Origin: Hypomyces perniciosus
Taxonomy: Eukaryota; Ascomycota; Sordariomycetes; Hypocreales; Hypocreaceae
NCBI GenBank assembly: GCA_008477525.1
Contig: SPDT01000007.1
Location: forward strand, 5,270,001 to 5,334,000
Reading direction: 5' to 3'
DNA length: 64,000 bases
Shown here: piece by piece, positions 32,259 to 42,427 of the stretch
Numbering within the stretch: position 1 is the stretch's first letter
Layout: the number at the start of each line of letters is the position of its first letter
Program-made: the position numbers and the translations under genes
The notes under the pieces: generated by a model
Told to the model about the DNA's origin: nothing
The model's database searches: none
Seen by the model: only the letters and a program-made list of their open reading frames with translations

Positions 32259-34082
32259 ATGGATAAGAACCGAATTGATTCAATGGCATCCCCAGGAGCT
32301 GAAACAGCGCCTCCCCGCAGGTCAGCTATTAAACCCAAGACGACTCTCAGAGAACGGTTCCTCCATTACCTTCCTCATTATACCGGACCATATAATGCGG
32401 GCTATATGGATATCGAAATTCCAGCTCGCGATCCACGGCCAATATCTGATCTTCGAAGAAATGGGAAGCCTATTCTGCGCCTTGATACCGTACTCATGGG
32501 GGTATATTACCCCTGTGACCTGGACAAAAATCCAGACTCTCCAAATGGTGCCCAGAAGCTTCATCGAGTAGACTGGATGCCACAGCCACGAGCTGCAACC
32601 GCTAAGGGATACGCCAAGTACCTGAATCTTCCTGCGCTGCCAGTCACGTTATACCTGGCCTGCACTTCTTTATTCACCAAATTGCCAGCATTCCGCAACG
32701 CAAAACTCGCTGCACACTGGCCAGAGGAGGTATGCAAGGATCCCGGCCCTTCTGGACAAAAGGCTCGAGAGGAAGAGGACAGTCAAACAGATCGACCAAA
32801 GTTCCCCGTTATCATGTTCAGTCATGGCCTGGGTGCCTCCCGGCTGTGCTACAGCTCCATATGTGGAGAACTTGCCAGCTTTGGATTCATTGTCGTTGCC
32901 ATTGAGCATCGGGATGGCAGCGGTGCAAGGACATACGTCAGTCTTCCAAGTAACATTGAGGCAGCTGAAATTGAGTCATCCACTGCCGAATTCTATACGA
33001 ATAACAAGGGCTCAAAAGACACCAAGGACAAAAAGGTGCAACGAAGAAGAAAGGAAGGACTAAATCCATACTACGTTGTTGACTACATCTTGCCCAAAGA
33101 CAATGCCCAAGATACCTCCCCGCACAACCGCCGTGGGGTAGATCGCACACTGAGGTCAGCTCAAATTCAGCTGAGGATCGAAGAGATTAAAGAGGCTTTC
33201 CATGTACTTGGCCTCATCAACTCTGGCCATGGGGATGAAGTTGCCTCCATAAATCTCCGTAGGAAGGGGAACGTAGGGTCAAGTTCTCTAGGCCTCAACG
33301 GTATCAACTGGGACGACTGGAAAGAGAGCATGTTCCTTGATAATGTGACTGTCATGGGACATTCGTTCGGCGGAGCAACCACGGTCCAAATGTGCCGAGA
33401 TGATTCGCTGACGTGGCTAGGACAAGGGGTCATCCTCGATGCCTGGGGCCAAGCGACGCCTCCCAGAGGTGAGACCCCTAAGGAGAGAGTGTCTAAGCCC
33501 ATCATCTCAATTTCCTCGGAAGCATTCATGCATTGGAAGGACAACTTTGACAAGGTTGTGGAGTTTTGCAACGAGGCTCAGGAGTCCGGGGCACTGTGTT
33601 GGATGCTAACAGTCGTTGGATCAACCCACCTTGCGATGACTGATCTTGCAGTGCTATACCCTCACTGGATGTCATTACTCATGAAGTCGATGGTTGATCC
33701 ACTTCGGGCCGTCTATCTCACTGTGGCAGCGTCTTTGGAATTTCTCAAGATAACCCTCCCTCCGGAGCAAACCAAGTATAACCTGTGGGTGGATGAGCGG
33801 CTACTACAGTCTGCCGAGCCTCCATCTAAACCTGACGAGCCACTACGAGCGGGCCATGCTCCGGACCACAAGTGGGTTGCGGTGCGTTTAAGGATCGAAA
33901 ATGAGTTCTCGGTTCGGCTGAAGATGTGGTGCCGCTGGGCATGGCGATTTATGATCCGTGCTGGACGCGAAGTCACTGATCTCACCCACGGTTTGCACGA
34001 CTATGGACAACAAGAAGAAGTTTGGACCCATATGTGTCCAACCCATGAATCAGTGGAAGAGCACATCAACATGTTCCGATGA
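32259..34082 (+). CDS. platelet-activating-factor acetylhydrolase-like lipase
   Basis: Single exon, 607 residues. The alpha/beta-hydrolase core follows PAF-AH isoform II: FPVIMFSHGLGASRLCYSSICGELASFGFIVVAIEHRDGSG carries the oxyanion region. The nucleophile Ser is at about 369 in MGHSFGGATT, an Asp follows in ILDAWGQA, and the catalytic His is in GSTHLAMTDLAVL. A small hydrophobic stretch (LPALPVTLYLACTSLF) near residue 130 may touch the membrane. The family cleaves short or oxidised acyl chains from phospholipids. The protein is longer than secreted animal PAF-AH because of N- and C-terminal extensions, as in other fungal members. No signal peptide is seen. Confidence 0.87.
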   Translation: MDKNRIDSMASPGAETAPPRRSAIKPKTTLRERFLHYLPHYTGPYNAGYMDIEIPARDPRPISDLRRNGKPILRLDTVLMGVYYPCDLDKNPDSPNGAQKLHRVDWMPQPRAATAKGYAKYLNLPALPVTLYLACTSLFTKLPAFRNAKLAAHWPEEVCKDPGPSGQKAREEEDSQTDRPKFPVIMFSHGLGASRLCYSSICGELASFGFIVVAIEHRDGSGARTYVSLPSNIEAAEIESSTAEFYTNNKGSKDTKDKKVQRRRKEGLNPYYVVDYILPKDNAQDTSPHNRRGVDRTLRSAQIQLRIEEIKEAFHVLGLINSGHGDEVASINLRRKGNVGSSSLGLNGINWDDWKESMFLDNVTVMGHSFGGATTVQMCRDDSLTWLGQGVILDAWGQATPPRGETPKERVSKPIISISSEAFMHWKDNFDKVVEFCNEAQESGALCWMLTVVGSTHLAMTDLAVLYPHWMSLLMKSMVDPLRAVYLTVAASLEFLKITLPPEQTKYNLWVDERLLQSAEPPSKPDEPLRAGHAPDHKWVAVRLRIENEFSVRLKMWCRWAWRFMIRAGREVTDLTHGLHDYGQQEEVWTHMCPTHESVEEHINMFR

Positions 34083-34372
34083 GGGCAACCTGTGAATGAA
34101 AACGCGATAACACACAAGTGGCGAAGCTGGAGTTTGTGGGAATGGGGGTATGACACGGTTCGAATGATTTATAATGTGTTTGTTACCAAAATTACTTTGA
34201 GATAGCAAAATATTACCGAGTCAATAGCAAGTTTTTCATTTATGAAAAGTATTTCAGTTGATTCTCAACAAATATATAGGATAGTCCTATCATGACAAAT
34301 GAAATGAAATAAACGACAGTACTCAATAATACCAATTTGTTCCTCCTTACTTAGTTATAAAATCCCTAAAGA
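34083..34372. other. convergent gap
   Basis: AT-rich shared 3' flank of the lipase gene and the repeat protein gene. Confidence 0.4.
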
Positions 34373-37300
34373 TTAGACTATTATCCCCAAAGCGTTTGAC
34401 AAACAATTAACAATATCTTGACCAGAACCTGTGCTCGTCGACAGACATGTCAAGGCGCCACCAGCAGCAAACGGACCCAATGCAGCAACGCACAAAGGAA
34501 TATCCACCGCCAGTTGCAGCGTACTGTCGGTCTTCAGATTAATGCATGCTTGAGGCAATTTCGATATGCAAGTGCCCTTGAAGGAATTGAGGAGACAATC
34601 GATGAGGTCGGTACCAAGGGTGCCCGCGGTGATGGAGCCAGGTACCAAGCATTGCGCCGCGTTTCCAACTCCGAATGTTCCCAGGGATGTCAGACAAAGT
34701 CCTGTCTTAGCTATAAGAGCGAGGCCGTTGGACGACTTGAGGTTTGCGCAGTTTGGAGGAAGTTGCGTCACGCAAGCTTGCGGCGCAGTCGTAGCAGTAG
34801 GGGGGCTACAGGCATCGCCGCCGCCGCCGCCGCCTGTGGTTGAGCTGGCGAGGCCTAGAGCATTTTCAAGACATCCGATGATGCCAGATCCAGTGCTGGT
34901 GTCGGTGATTGAGGATGTGGCTACGCATGTCAGGGCCGATCCAACCGCGTATGGGCCAAGGGCCGTAACGCAAAGTGCCAAATTGGGGACTATGGCGAGT
35001 CCCTTCTGGGAAGACAGGGCCTTGCATGGCTGTGGTAGCGAGGTGATACAATTGGTCTTCAGGGAGTCCAAAACACAGCTCACGACCGATGAGCCCTTGG
35101 TATTGGTGAGGATGTTGGTTAGGCATGTCAGGGTGTTTCCAACTGCTAATGGACCTAGAACGGTCACACAGCTCACTGCGGCGGGTACAATAGCCAAACC
35201 GTTGACATTGCTGAGACTAGCGCAAGCTTGAGGAAGGGCTGTAACACAGGCGGATGGGGCAGGGCCAGTGGTAGTTGCGGCACAGCTGCTTGAGGAGGCC
35301 GTCGTGGGTGATGGTGGCTCTGTGGTTTGAGGTGATGTTGACGGGCCCGCGGCTTCAGTAGTGCTCGCGGCTTCAGTGGTGCTCGCGGCATCAGTAGTAC
35401 TTGCGGCCTCAGTGGTACCAGCGGCTTCAGTAGTGCTCGCGGCTTCAGTCGGACCAGTTGTGTCAGTCTCAGTAGCGTCAGTCGAAGATGCAGAGGATTC
35501 AGATGGGCTCGTAGTAGATCCAGGAGGCTCGTTTGTCGAGCTTGATGATTCAGCAGGAGCATTCGTTGAATCTGGTGGCCCAGAGGTCGGTCCAGATGAT
35601 TCAGCCTCTGAAGTAGAATCACTGGGAGGTCCTGTAGCAGGCCCAGTTGATTCCGGAGGTGAGGGGCCTGTTGATTCAGGAGGTGTCGACCCAGTAGGCT
35701 CAGATGAAGCTGTCGTAGACTCCGGAGGCGTAGGAGGTCCAGTTGAAGCATCTGTAGTTGTAATAGATCCTGGAGGTACGGTCGGAGGGCCAGAAGATGA
35801 AGTTTCACTAGGCTTGTTTGGAGTCTGAATGATGACTGTTCCAATAGTGCCACCATCTGTTGGGAAGACGGTCACGATGATTGTCGTGCTGCCATCGTAA
35901 CCACCAGTGATGGTCTCAAATGGACCAGTGAAGGGTGGCGTGGATGAAGCCGGAGCCACGACAATAACCGTCCCAACAGTATCGGTTCCACTTGGGGGGA
36001 TTGTCACCGTTCCAGTGACGCTACCTCCGTCTGTCGCAGTAATGGTTGTGAACGGACCAGTAAATGACGATTTGGGAGAGGCTGGGGATTCAATGATAAC
36101 CGTTCCCAAAGTGTCTGTCCCGCTCGGTGGCAATGTAATAGTTCGGGTCGTACTACCTCCATAGGTGTCAGTGATGGTGGTGTATGGCCCAGTGAATGAG
36201 GTGTCTGGAGTTTGAATAATAACCGTTCCCTGAGTACCTCCAGGCGTTGGAGGAACAGTAATGGTCTGAGTGGTTGAGCCAGGATAGCCGCCTGAGATTG
36301 TCGTATAAGGACCCGTAAATGGGGGAGGTTGTGGGGTTTCAACGATTACGGTTCCAAGGGTGCCTCCCGGTGTCGGTGGGATAGTTATAGTCTGAGTGGT
36401 CGACCCGGGATAACCTGCAGTAATCGTGGTGTATGGTCCCGTGAACGTTGGTGGGCCAGACCAAGGTGTTTCGACGATAACAGTTCCAATAGTACCTCCT
36501 GGTGTTGGTGGAATAGTTATAGTCTGGGTAGTCGACCCGGGATAGCCTCCTGTAATTGTGGTATATGGTCCCGTAAATGTTGGTGGGCCAGACCAAGGTG
36601 TTTCAATAATAACGGTTCCCAGGGTGCCTCCTGGTGTTGGTGGAATAGTTATCGTTTGCACCGTCGAACCGGGGTAACCGCCTGTGAGTGTAGTGTATGG
36701 CCCTGTAAACGTCGGTGGGCCAGACCAAGGCGTTTCGATAATAACAGTTCCGATGGTACCTCCCGGTGCCGGAGGGATAGTTATAGTCTGAGTGGTTGAT
36801 CCGGGGTAGCCGCCAACGATTGTTGTGTAAGGTCCAGTAAAGGGGGGCTGTGAGGTCTGGGGGTTTTCGGGGGTCTGGATAATAACTGTGCCAATTGTGC
36901 CTCTTGACGTAGGGGGTAAGGTAATGGTCCGAGTAGTCGAACCAGGATACCCCCCCGTTTCTGTGGTAAAAGGTCCCGTGAAGGCGCTCGATGGCGTCTG
37001 TGGAGTCTGAATAATGACAGTCCCAACTATGCCCCCCGGCCCAGGCAGAATAGTAGCTGTTTGAGAAGTTGAACCAGGATACCCTCCCGTCAATGTAGTG
37101 TAAGGGCCAGTAAAGGTGGGTGACGGGCCCTGCGGGGTTTGGATGATCACAGTACCCACGGTACCCCCTGGGGTAGGACTCAAAGAGAGGGTGCGGGTTG
37201 TCGAGCCTGGATAGCCACCGACAACTGTGGTGTAAGGACCAGTGAATGTGGGATTTGCAGTCTCGGGAGTTTGGATGACGACTGTTCCGATCGTGCCTCC

Positions 37301-37867
37301 AGGTGAAGGGGGCAGCGTAGCAGTTTGAGTCGTGGATCCGGGATATCCCTCCGTGACAGTTGTGTAGGGGCCAGTGAAAGAAACATCTGGGTTTGGGGTC
37401 TGAATGATAACAGTTCCAATAGTGCCAGAATTAGGGGGGCGAGTTATGGTTCGCAACGTCGAACCAGGGTAGCCCTCAGAGATAGTAGTGTATAGGCCAG
37501 TGAATTGACCATTAACAGTACTAGAGTATCCCATTTTGTTTAGCAAATGAGCACCAGGCAAAATTGTAGATCAAACGTACCTTGTCAGTGTCGTATGGTC
37601 AGTTGTGGTTTCCGTCACAACGGTGCTCAGACTGACGGGAGCATTGGTGACTTGGATCACTTTTCCAGGGAATATTGAGAGGTCAGTGTTGACTGGGATA
37701 TATGTAGACACTAGAATAGGCCTTTCAACGATAATGTCGACAGGCTGCACATTCACAGTGACCACTCCATCCGGACAGATATCTGGGAAGCGAGCATGAA
37801 TATTGGCTGCCACCACCAGACGTTCGGATAGCAGGATGGCACCCGCCGCCAGAAGATGACGATGCAT
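34373..37867 (-). CDS. large secreted repeat protein, adhesin-like
   Basis: Two minus-strand exons, 37867-37581 and 37520-34373 (60 nt intron, GTACGT...CTCTAG), give 1,144 residues. Exon 1 has a signal peptide (MHRHLLAAGAILLSERLVVA). Then come 13 repeats of about 38-46 residues built on FTGPYTT..GGYPGSTTQT..PP..GGT.GTVI.QTP; repeats 7-9 are nearly identical (WSGPPTFTGPYTT). A Ser/Thr/Pro linker has a TTEAAS-type minisatellite. The C-terminal third has four modules of about 60 residues with five cysteines each (C-x6-C, about 15 residues, C, about 14, C, about 17, C). There is no clear GPI tail: it ends ALGIIV. The repeats resemble Thr-rich repeats of fungal cell-wall adhesins. A surface-adhesion role is inferred. 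Cys modules are not recognised by name. Confidence 0.8.
35350..35465 (-). repeat. minisatellite encoding TTEAAS-like units
   Basis: A tandem array of about 18-base units inside the linker of the repeat protein, coding for ...TTEAASTTEAAGTTEAASTTDAAS.... Such arrays often change copy number between strains. Confidence 0.7.
35820..37510 (-). repeat. thirteen tandem adhesin-type repeats (units about 115-140 bp)
   Basis: This is the DNA of the 13 FTGPYTT repeats. Units in the middle (about 36330-36780) are the most alike, while those at both ends are more worn. That gradient fits recent duplication or unequal exchange in the centre of the array. Spacing is coding and in frame throughout. Confidence 0.75.
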
Positions 37868-38797
37868 GTTGAAACGAAACGCCTTGTGAGGCTAGAGAAG
37901 ATATGAGGCCCAAGCACTTCTTCGCAACCTATGGGGATGGAAGAAGAAGAACTTAGTCTGCGTCAATAGCAGGATGAACCAATATTCGATGATCAAGCAG
38001 CTGGATGAGACGTCCAGCCAATATATACACATCTGAGTGATCTAGATGGTATTTCCCCCATACCTTACCCCAAAGCAAGTATTTCCGGAACTGGAATACC
38101 TTGGTCTTCGTCAAGGGATGCTTCATAATCTCCACAAAGAGTAAAGACGGTAATGACATGATCCACGACCGTCAGCTACACGGAAGGGGAAGCTATCTAG
38201 CATTTCCCAAGGTTTCGGCTAGAGTCATGCAGCTCTCAAAGTTTTTCTTTCTATTCAGCTCGAAGAGTAGAAATCATCCGCCTGCGAATTGTAAACATTG
38301 GATGCATCCGAACTCTCTCCAAGGCCATCCCTAAAGAGGGCATGCAAAGCGACGCCCATTCTTGATCCGGCCGAGAACACAATATCTTTCGGATATTTTT
38401 CATAAGCTTTTCAGCCTAATTGTTGGTTTTTCCGTTCCAGTCGCTCTCGAAAGCGTAGGCGAGAGGAGGACTATGCGCAAGATCGGGAACTAGAGCTCGA
38501 CACTAGACGATCTCCCGCAATTGTCTCTTGTAAACACTGGAATGTTGTACAAAAATGGTGCCGCTGCGCTCGAGAACTTATTTTTGGTCGAGAAGTGTGC
38601 TGTGTATCCTCATCGGATCCGTCTAGTTCAATGCGGTGATTTCTCGCAGCGCCGAGTAAGGGCGAATGTATAAAGATGTTGTTCTCTCCAATGACGGTCA
38701 TATTTCCTCGCTATCAGACTATAGTATTCGACCATAGTGAAATCCAGTCGTTTCTAAGTCAACCTTCCCATACCTCTTCTCTGTCGGTTATTTTGAT
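37868..38797. other. divergent promoter region of two cell-surface genes
   Basis: The repeat protein (minus) and the small GPI-like protein (plus) diverge from this 0.9 kb gap. No open frame of note is present. A shared regulatory region is possible but no site was identified. Confidence 0.45.
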
Positions 38798-39229
38798 ATG
38801 TATCGCCTCTCATCACTCGTATGTCTCTGCCTTGTTGGCATTGTGCTCGCAGACGATTCTCAGACATCGTGCACCTCCACAATTACAGATACCCTCCCTG
38901 CAATCACCAAGACAATCCAGGCGAGAACGAGCATCTGGTCTGCTGGTGGGCAGGCAGGAGCTCCCACTCAGACAGCCGTTATTCCTGGTTCTCCCCCCGG
39001 GTCATCTCCTGATGGAAACGATAACCAAGGCTGCAATGGCAACGGAAACGGAAACTCTGCGGGCGAGACGAAGAGTCCAAACGAACCTGGATCCCCAACG
39101 ACATCAGCTAATACCGGAGCGCCAGTTCAGACTGTCGGCCTGTCGGCTGCCGCAAACACTCATCGTTTGTCTGCGCTTCGCGTCTCCACATTTCTCGCGA
39201 TTGCATGGCTTGTTGGTTTGGCTACCTAA
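38798..39229 (+). CDS. small secreted, probably GPI-anchored cell-wall protein
   Basis: Single exon, 143 residues. It starts with a signal peptide (MYRLSSLVCLCLVGIVLA). The mature part is rich in Ser, Thr, Gly, Pro and Asn (GCNGNGNGNSAGE) with two cysteines. It ends in a hydrophobic tail (STFLAIAWLVGLAT) after a small-residue region (GLSAAANTH), as expected of a GPI-anchor signal. No catalytic domain is present. It probably sits in the plasma membrane or wall as a short mannoprotein. It diverges from the large repeat protein, also a surface protein. Confidence 0.7.
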   Translation: MYRLSSLVCLCLVGIVLADDSQTSCTSTITDTLPAITKTIQARTSIWSAGGQAGAPTQTAVIPGSPPGSSPDGNDNQGCNGNGNGNSAGETKSPNEPGSPTTSANTGAPVQTVGLSAAANTHRLSALRVSTFLAIAWLVGLAT

Positions 39230-42200
39230 TATGATGAAGGAGCTGAGAGATGTTTGGAATGAAGCCTTGGACGTTTACGGGAACCACAACAAGTATTATG
39301 TACTAGCAGTATTAGTGTCTTTCGGACCGTTGGCCCGTCGGCCGTGGAAGGTTTGCTCTCCGCGTGGGGATCGGCATAATAAATGAGGATTATCCGAACT
39401 TCCTGAGACGGAACAGAGTTTAATAGCTAGTACATACTACCTATCAGTACTATATTATAAGGAGTTCGAAGTAATGCTAGTCTTTGCAATTGATTGATTG
39501 ACCCGAAGCCGCGAGCTCTTGACTATCAATCCGTCATGTCCGGTGCACCGTACTCGTAAACACTAGAGTTAATGGCGCGATCGTTTACGAAGTACGCCAT
39601 CTGCTCTGACAAGAATGCAGAAGAGAATTGGAGCCACGTCTGCTTCCGTTTGCCAAGCATGTGACATGCAGCTTCAGCTTCCGATGCGCCTAGGCCACCC
39701 ACACAGTTGGTGAAAAGTACATACTACGAAGCACTACGAAGTACTCCGTACTTCGCACATACATATGTATTAATAGTGCATAGGGATCATGCTTGTAGAA
39801 AACGGGGCATATGCTAACATCCTTACCTTCTGTCAATGGCTCGCTCAGAAAACAGTCAGTCATGATGTGGGATTTATCCGCGGCATAAAAAAGCCGTTCG
39901 CTGTTACTCCGTAAAGATCGGCGCAATCGCGATGAGCCAGTAGACAAAAGCACTCAAGCACTGCACTACATCTAATTTTAGCAGTTTCTCACCACTTATT
40001 CCAGTAGTACGGAGAACAGAGTAGTACTGCTAGTAATAGTACTAGTAGTACTAATATCCTACCTACCTACTTCGTATCTACACCTTTGGAGCTTATTGAA
40101 GCTTATCGCATAATAGTGGTGATTAGTATTTTACATATTACTAGCTGCAAAACACATGCCTGTCAACCTCCGCGGTCCTGCGGCTGTGGAGAATTCCAAT
40201 CAATGCTGGCATACTCCGTATATTACGAACCGTTCTGACTGTGCGCGCATCCCGTTGATCCTAGGGTATGCATTATTCCGGCTGGTACCAACATACTCTC
40301 CACGGTTGAAAGACACTTGACATTTGCAGGTCCAGTATGGCACACGGCAGGAAGCCTTTGGACCTGTCTCGTTTGGTTTCTAACAGCGTTTCCGGCATGA
40401 ACCTCATGTTACTTGTGCATTTGTGGCGGTCACTGTTATGATCCTTGCATTATGCTTGCGCGGTGCCGATGCAAGGGCTTAAGGTATACATATTGCCGAG
40501 TAAGGAGCAGAGTTTACTGGTTTCCCTGATCAGTCCTTTTTGAAGGAGTATTATGAAACATTTAGGGGATGGACTGCAGATGAGTCAGTCCTTCATACAA
40601 GCCCAATCGTTTCAATTAGGATCAGATCGGGGTCAAAGTACACTGCTCATTGATATGTGGATGAGGACGACAGTCACAGCCACAGCCACGGCTAACGGCT
40701 TTGAAATATGCCAGATAAGTTAGTATTAGAACTGAAACGCCACGACATTTACTAAAGAGTTTCTGGGCCTTTCATGGAAGAAATTGGGAATTACTAGTGG
40801 TCAGCATATTCTTTTGACGGACAAAAGGAAGAGTCGGGGCCACCGCTTGTATCAGGCTGAGTTTGGCGGTGATGAACGACCACTAAGGATAGTAGTACTA
40901 CTAATAGTAGTAGTAGTACTATTAGTATGTAGTACTGAAAACTCTCCACTCCTAACAACACGTTGCTGCCTTCTGCCTTTTGCCTTTTGTGGTCATTCCA
41001 TTCACTCTCACTCATTGTACCTCTGACATTTTCTTCCCAATAGTCTGCCTTTAGGTAGTATTAGGTATTAATGGTTTCGAACCCTCAGTGATATTGGGCT
41101 CTTGACGCCACATGACCTACCCTACAAATCATACAAGGAAAAAAGAAGGCGCCGGATAAACCAATGAGGTTGGATGGTGGAACCCCAGACTGTGTTCCTA
41201 TTTTAAGACCTGCTTTTTGTGGCTTGTGTTTTTTTTTTTTTCAAAAGGCCTTACTGTAATTGGACTAGACTCAATAGACCATAATAACCCCTGTTGCCGA
41301 TCGGATACCACCAGCCAGATCCCTCTTGAAGCCCGTCACCTCACCAGGGAATCAGATGTTCTCGCTCCTCGGCTTGTCGTATTTCCCCGGGCCTGCTTAC
41401 CCACGAAGCCATGTGAATGGACGTGAATGGATGTGCAGAGAGGGGTTGGGCTTGGCTTGCCTCCCGCAGCTCTTAACCCGCAATGCAATCCTAGCCACCC
41501 AAAAAGCGCCGGTACGTACCGCCGCTACCGCCGACTGATGCTGATTAGATTACGAAGTAGTAGTAGTACTTCGTAGGTATTCCGTAGTATCGCCATCATC
41601 AGCCAGAGCTACGACGTGTACTCCGTACCCGTACGTGTATCAGATCTGGTCGGAACGGGAAGGCTTTTCTTTTCCTGAAGATGATATGCCTTGTCTATGT
41701 ACCTACTTTAGCTCTTCCAACGTCGATTCATCAACGGCACCCAAACAAGGAGAAACACAACGGGCTGTTTGTTGTTGCTTTGTTGGTGCAGGGTGTTGTT
41801 CAGCTGGCTTGGGCGGGCTCGCTGGCTTATTGGACCACATCATCGGCCTGTCTCAAGTTTTCACACCACCAAGACACCTAAACCTGCATCCCCAGCTCGT
41901 ATTGCGGAGTGCTACGGGCCCTGATGCACTGATCATTTTGCCCTTGTGCATTTGCCCTTCATCGCTAATGTTCTTTCTGCCACCCCTTTCGTTGTCCTTG
42001 GAATAATACCCCCCGACGTTTTTTTTTCCCTTTCTTCCCTGGCACCACCACCCGACTCAGCCTTTGTGCTCTTTTTTTGCATCGTCATTCATTTTCTAGG
42101 CCCTCGACGAGCTTCCGCGCTCTCAGCCACCGCTCTCGCTTCAATATCAATACTTAAGGCATCCCTTCATAGGTAGCTGGCTTTAAGCGGCCTCTTTGCA

Positions 42201-42427
42201 GCGTTCCAAACCCAATACCGCCTACGCCCAGCAGTACGGCGCCAGCCTGCCGCTTCACCCAACCGGCCCTCCACTCTCCGTAGCCACTGACGAAACCCTC
42301 CCTTGGCCGAACACCTCTATTACTAACCAATTCCTCAGCTGTATTATTTTTATACATCTCTGTTCAACTGGTTCCTGAGTGCTACACGAACACCCTCAGT
42401 GCCGAGCAAGGCTAGCAGCTAGCATCG
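39230..42427. other. 3.2 kb gene-free stretch
   Basis: No gene is supported. It holds many TACGAAGTAC/TACTCCGTA words (39715-39760, 40005-40075, 41555-41635), a palindromic TAG/CTA repeat at about 40887-40935, and T-runs. The last 700 bases are C/T-rich and probably form the promoter and 5' leader of the next gene. Confidence 0.5.
40887..40935. repeat. palindromic TAGTAC/TAGTAG tract
   Basis: A run of TAG and CTA triplets, arranged so that the left half (tagtagtactacta) can pair with the right half (tagtagtagtactatta). It could form a hairpin in single strands. It belongs to the same word family that recurs in the gaps of this window. Confidence 0.5.

Noticed and set aside
35361..35828. 155-codon plus-strand frame
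   Set aside because: Antisense to the Ser/Thr/Pro linker of the repeat protein; its regularity comes from the minisatellite.
36329..36799. 156-codon plus-strand Cys/Trp/Ser-rich frame
   Set aside because: Antisense shadow of the adhesin repeats.
35820..37510. CRISPR-like array
   Set aside because: The repeats are coding, in frame, adjacent without spacers, and the DNA is eukaryotic.
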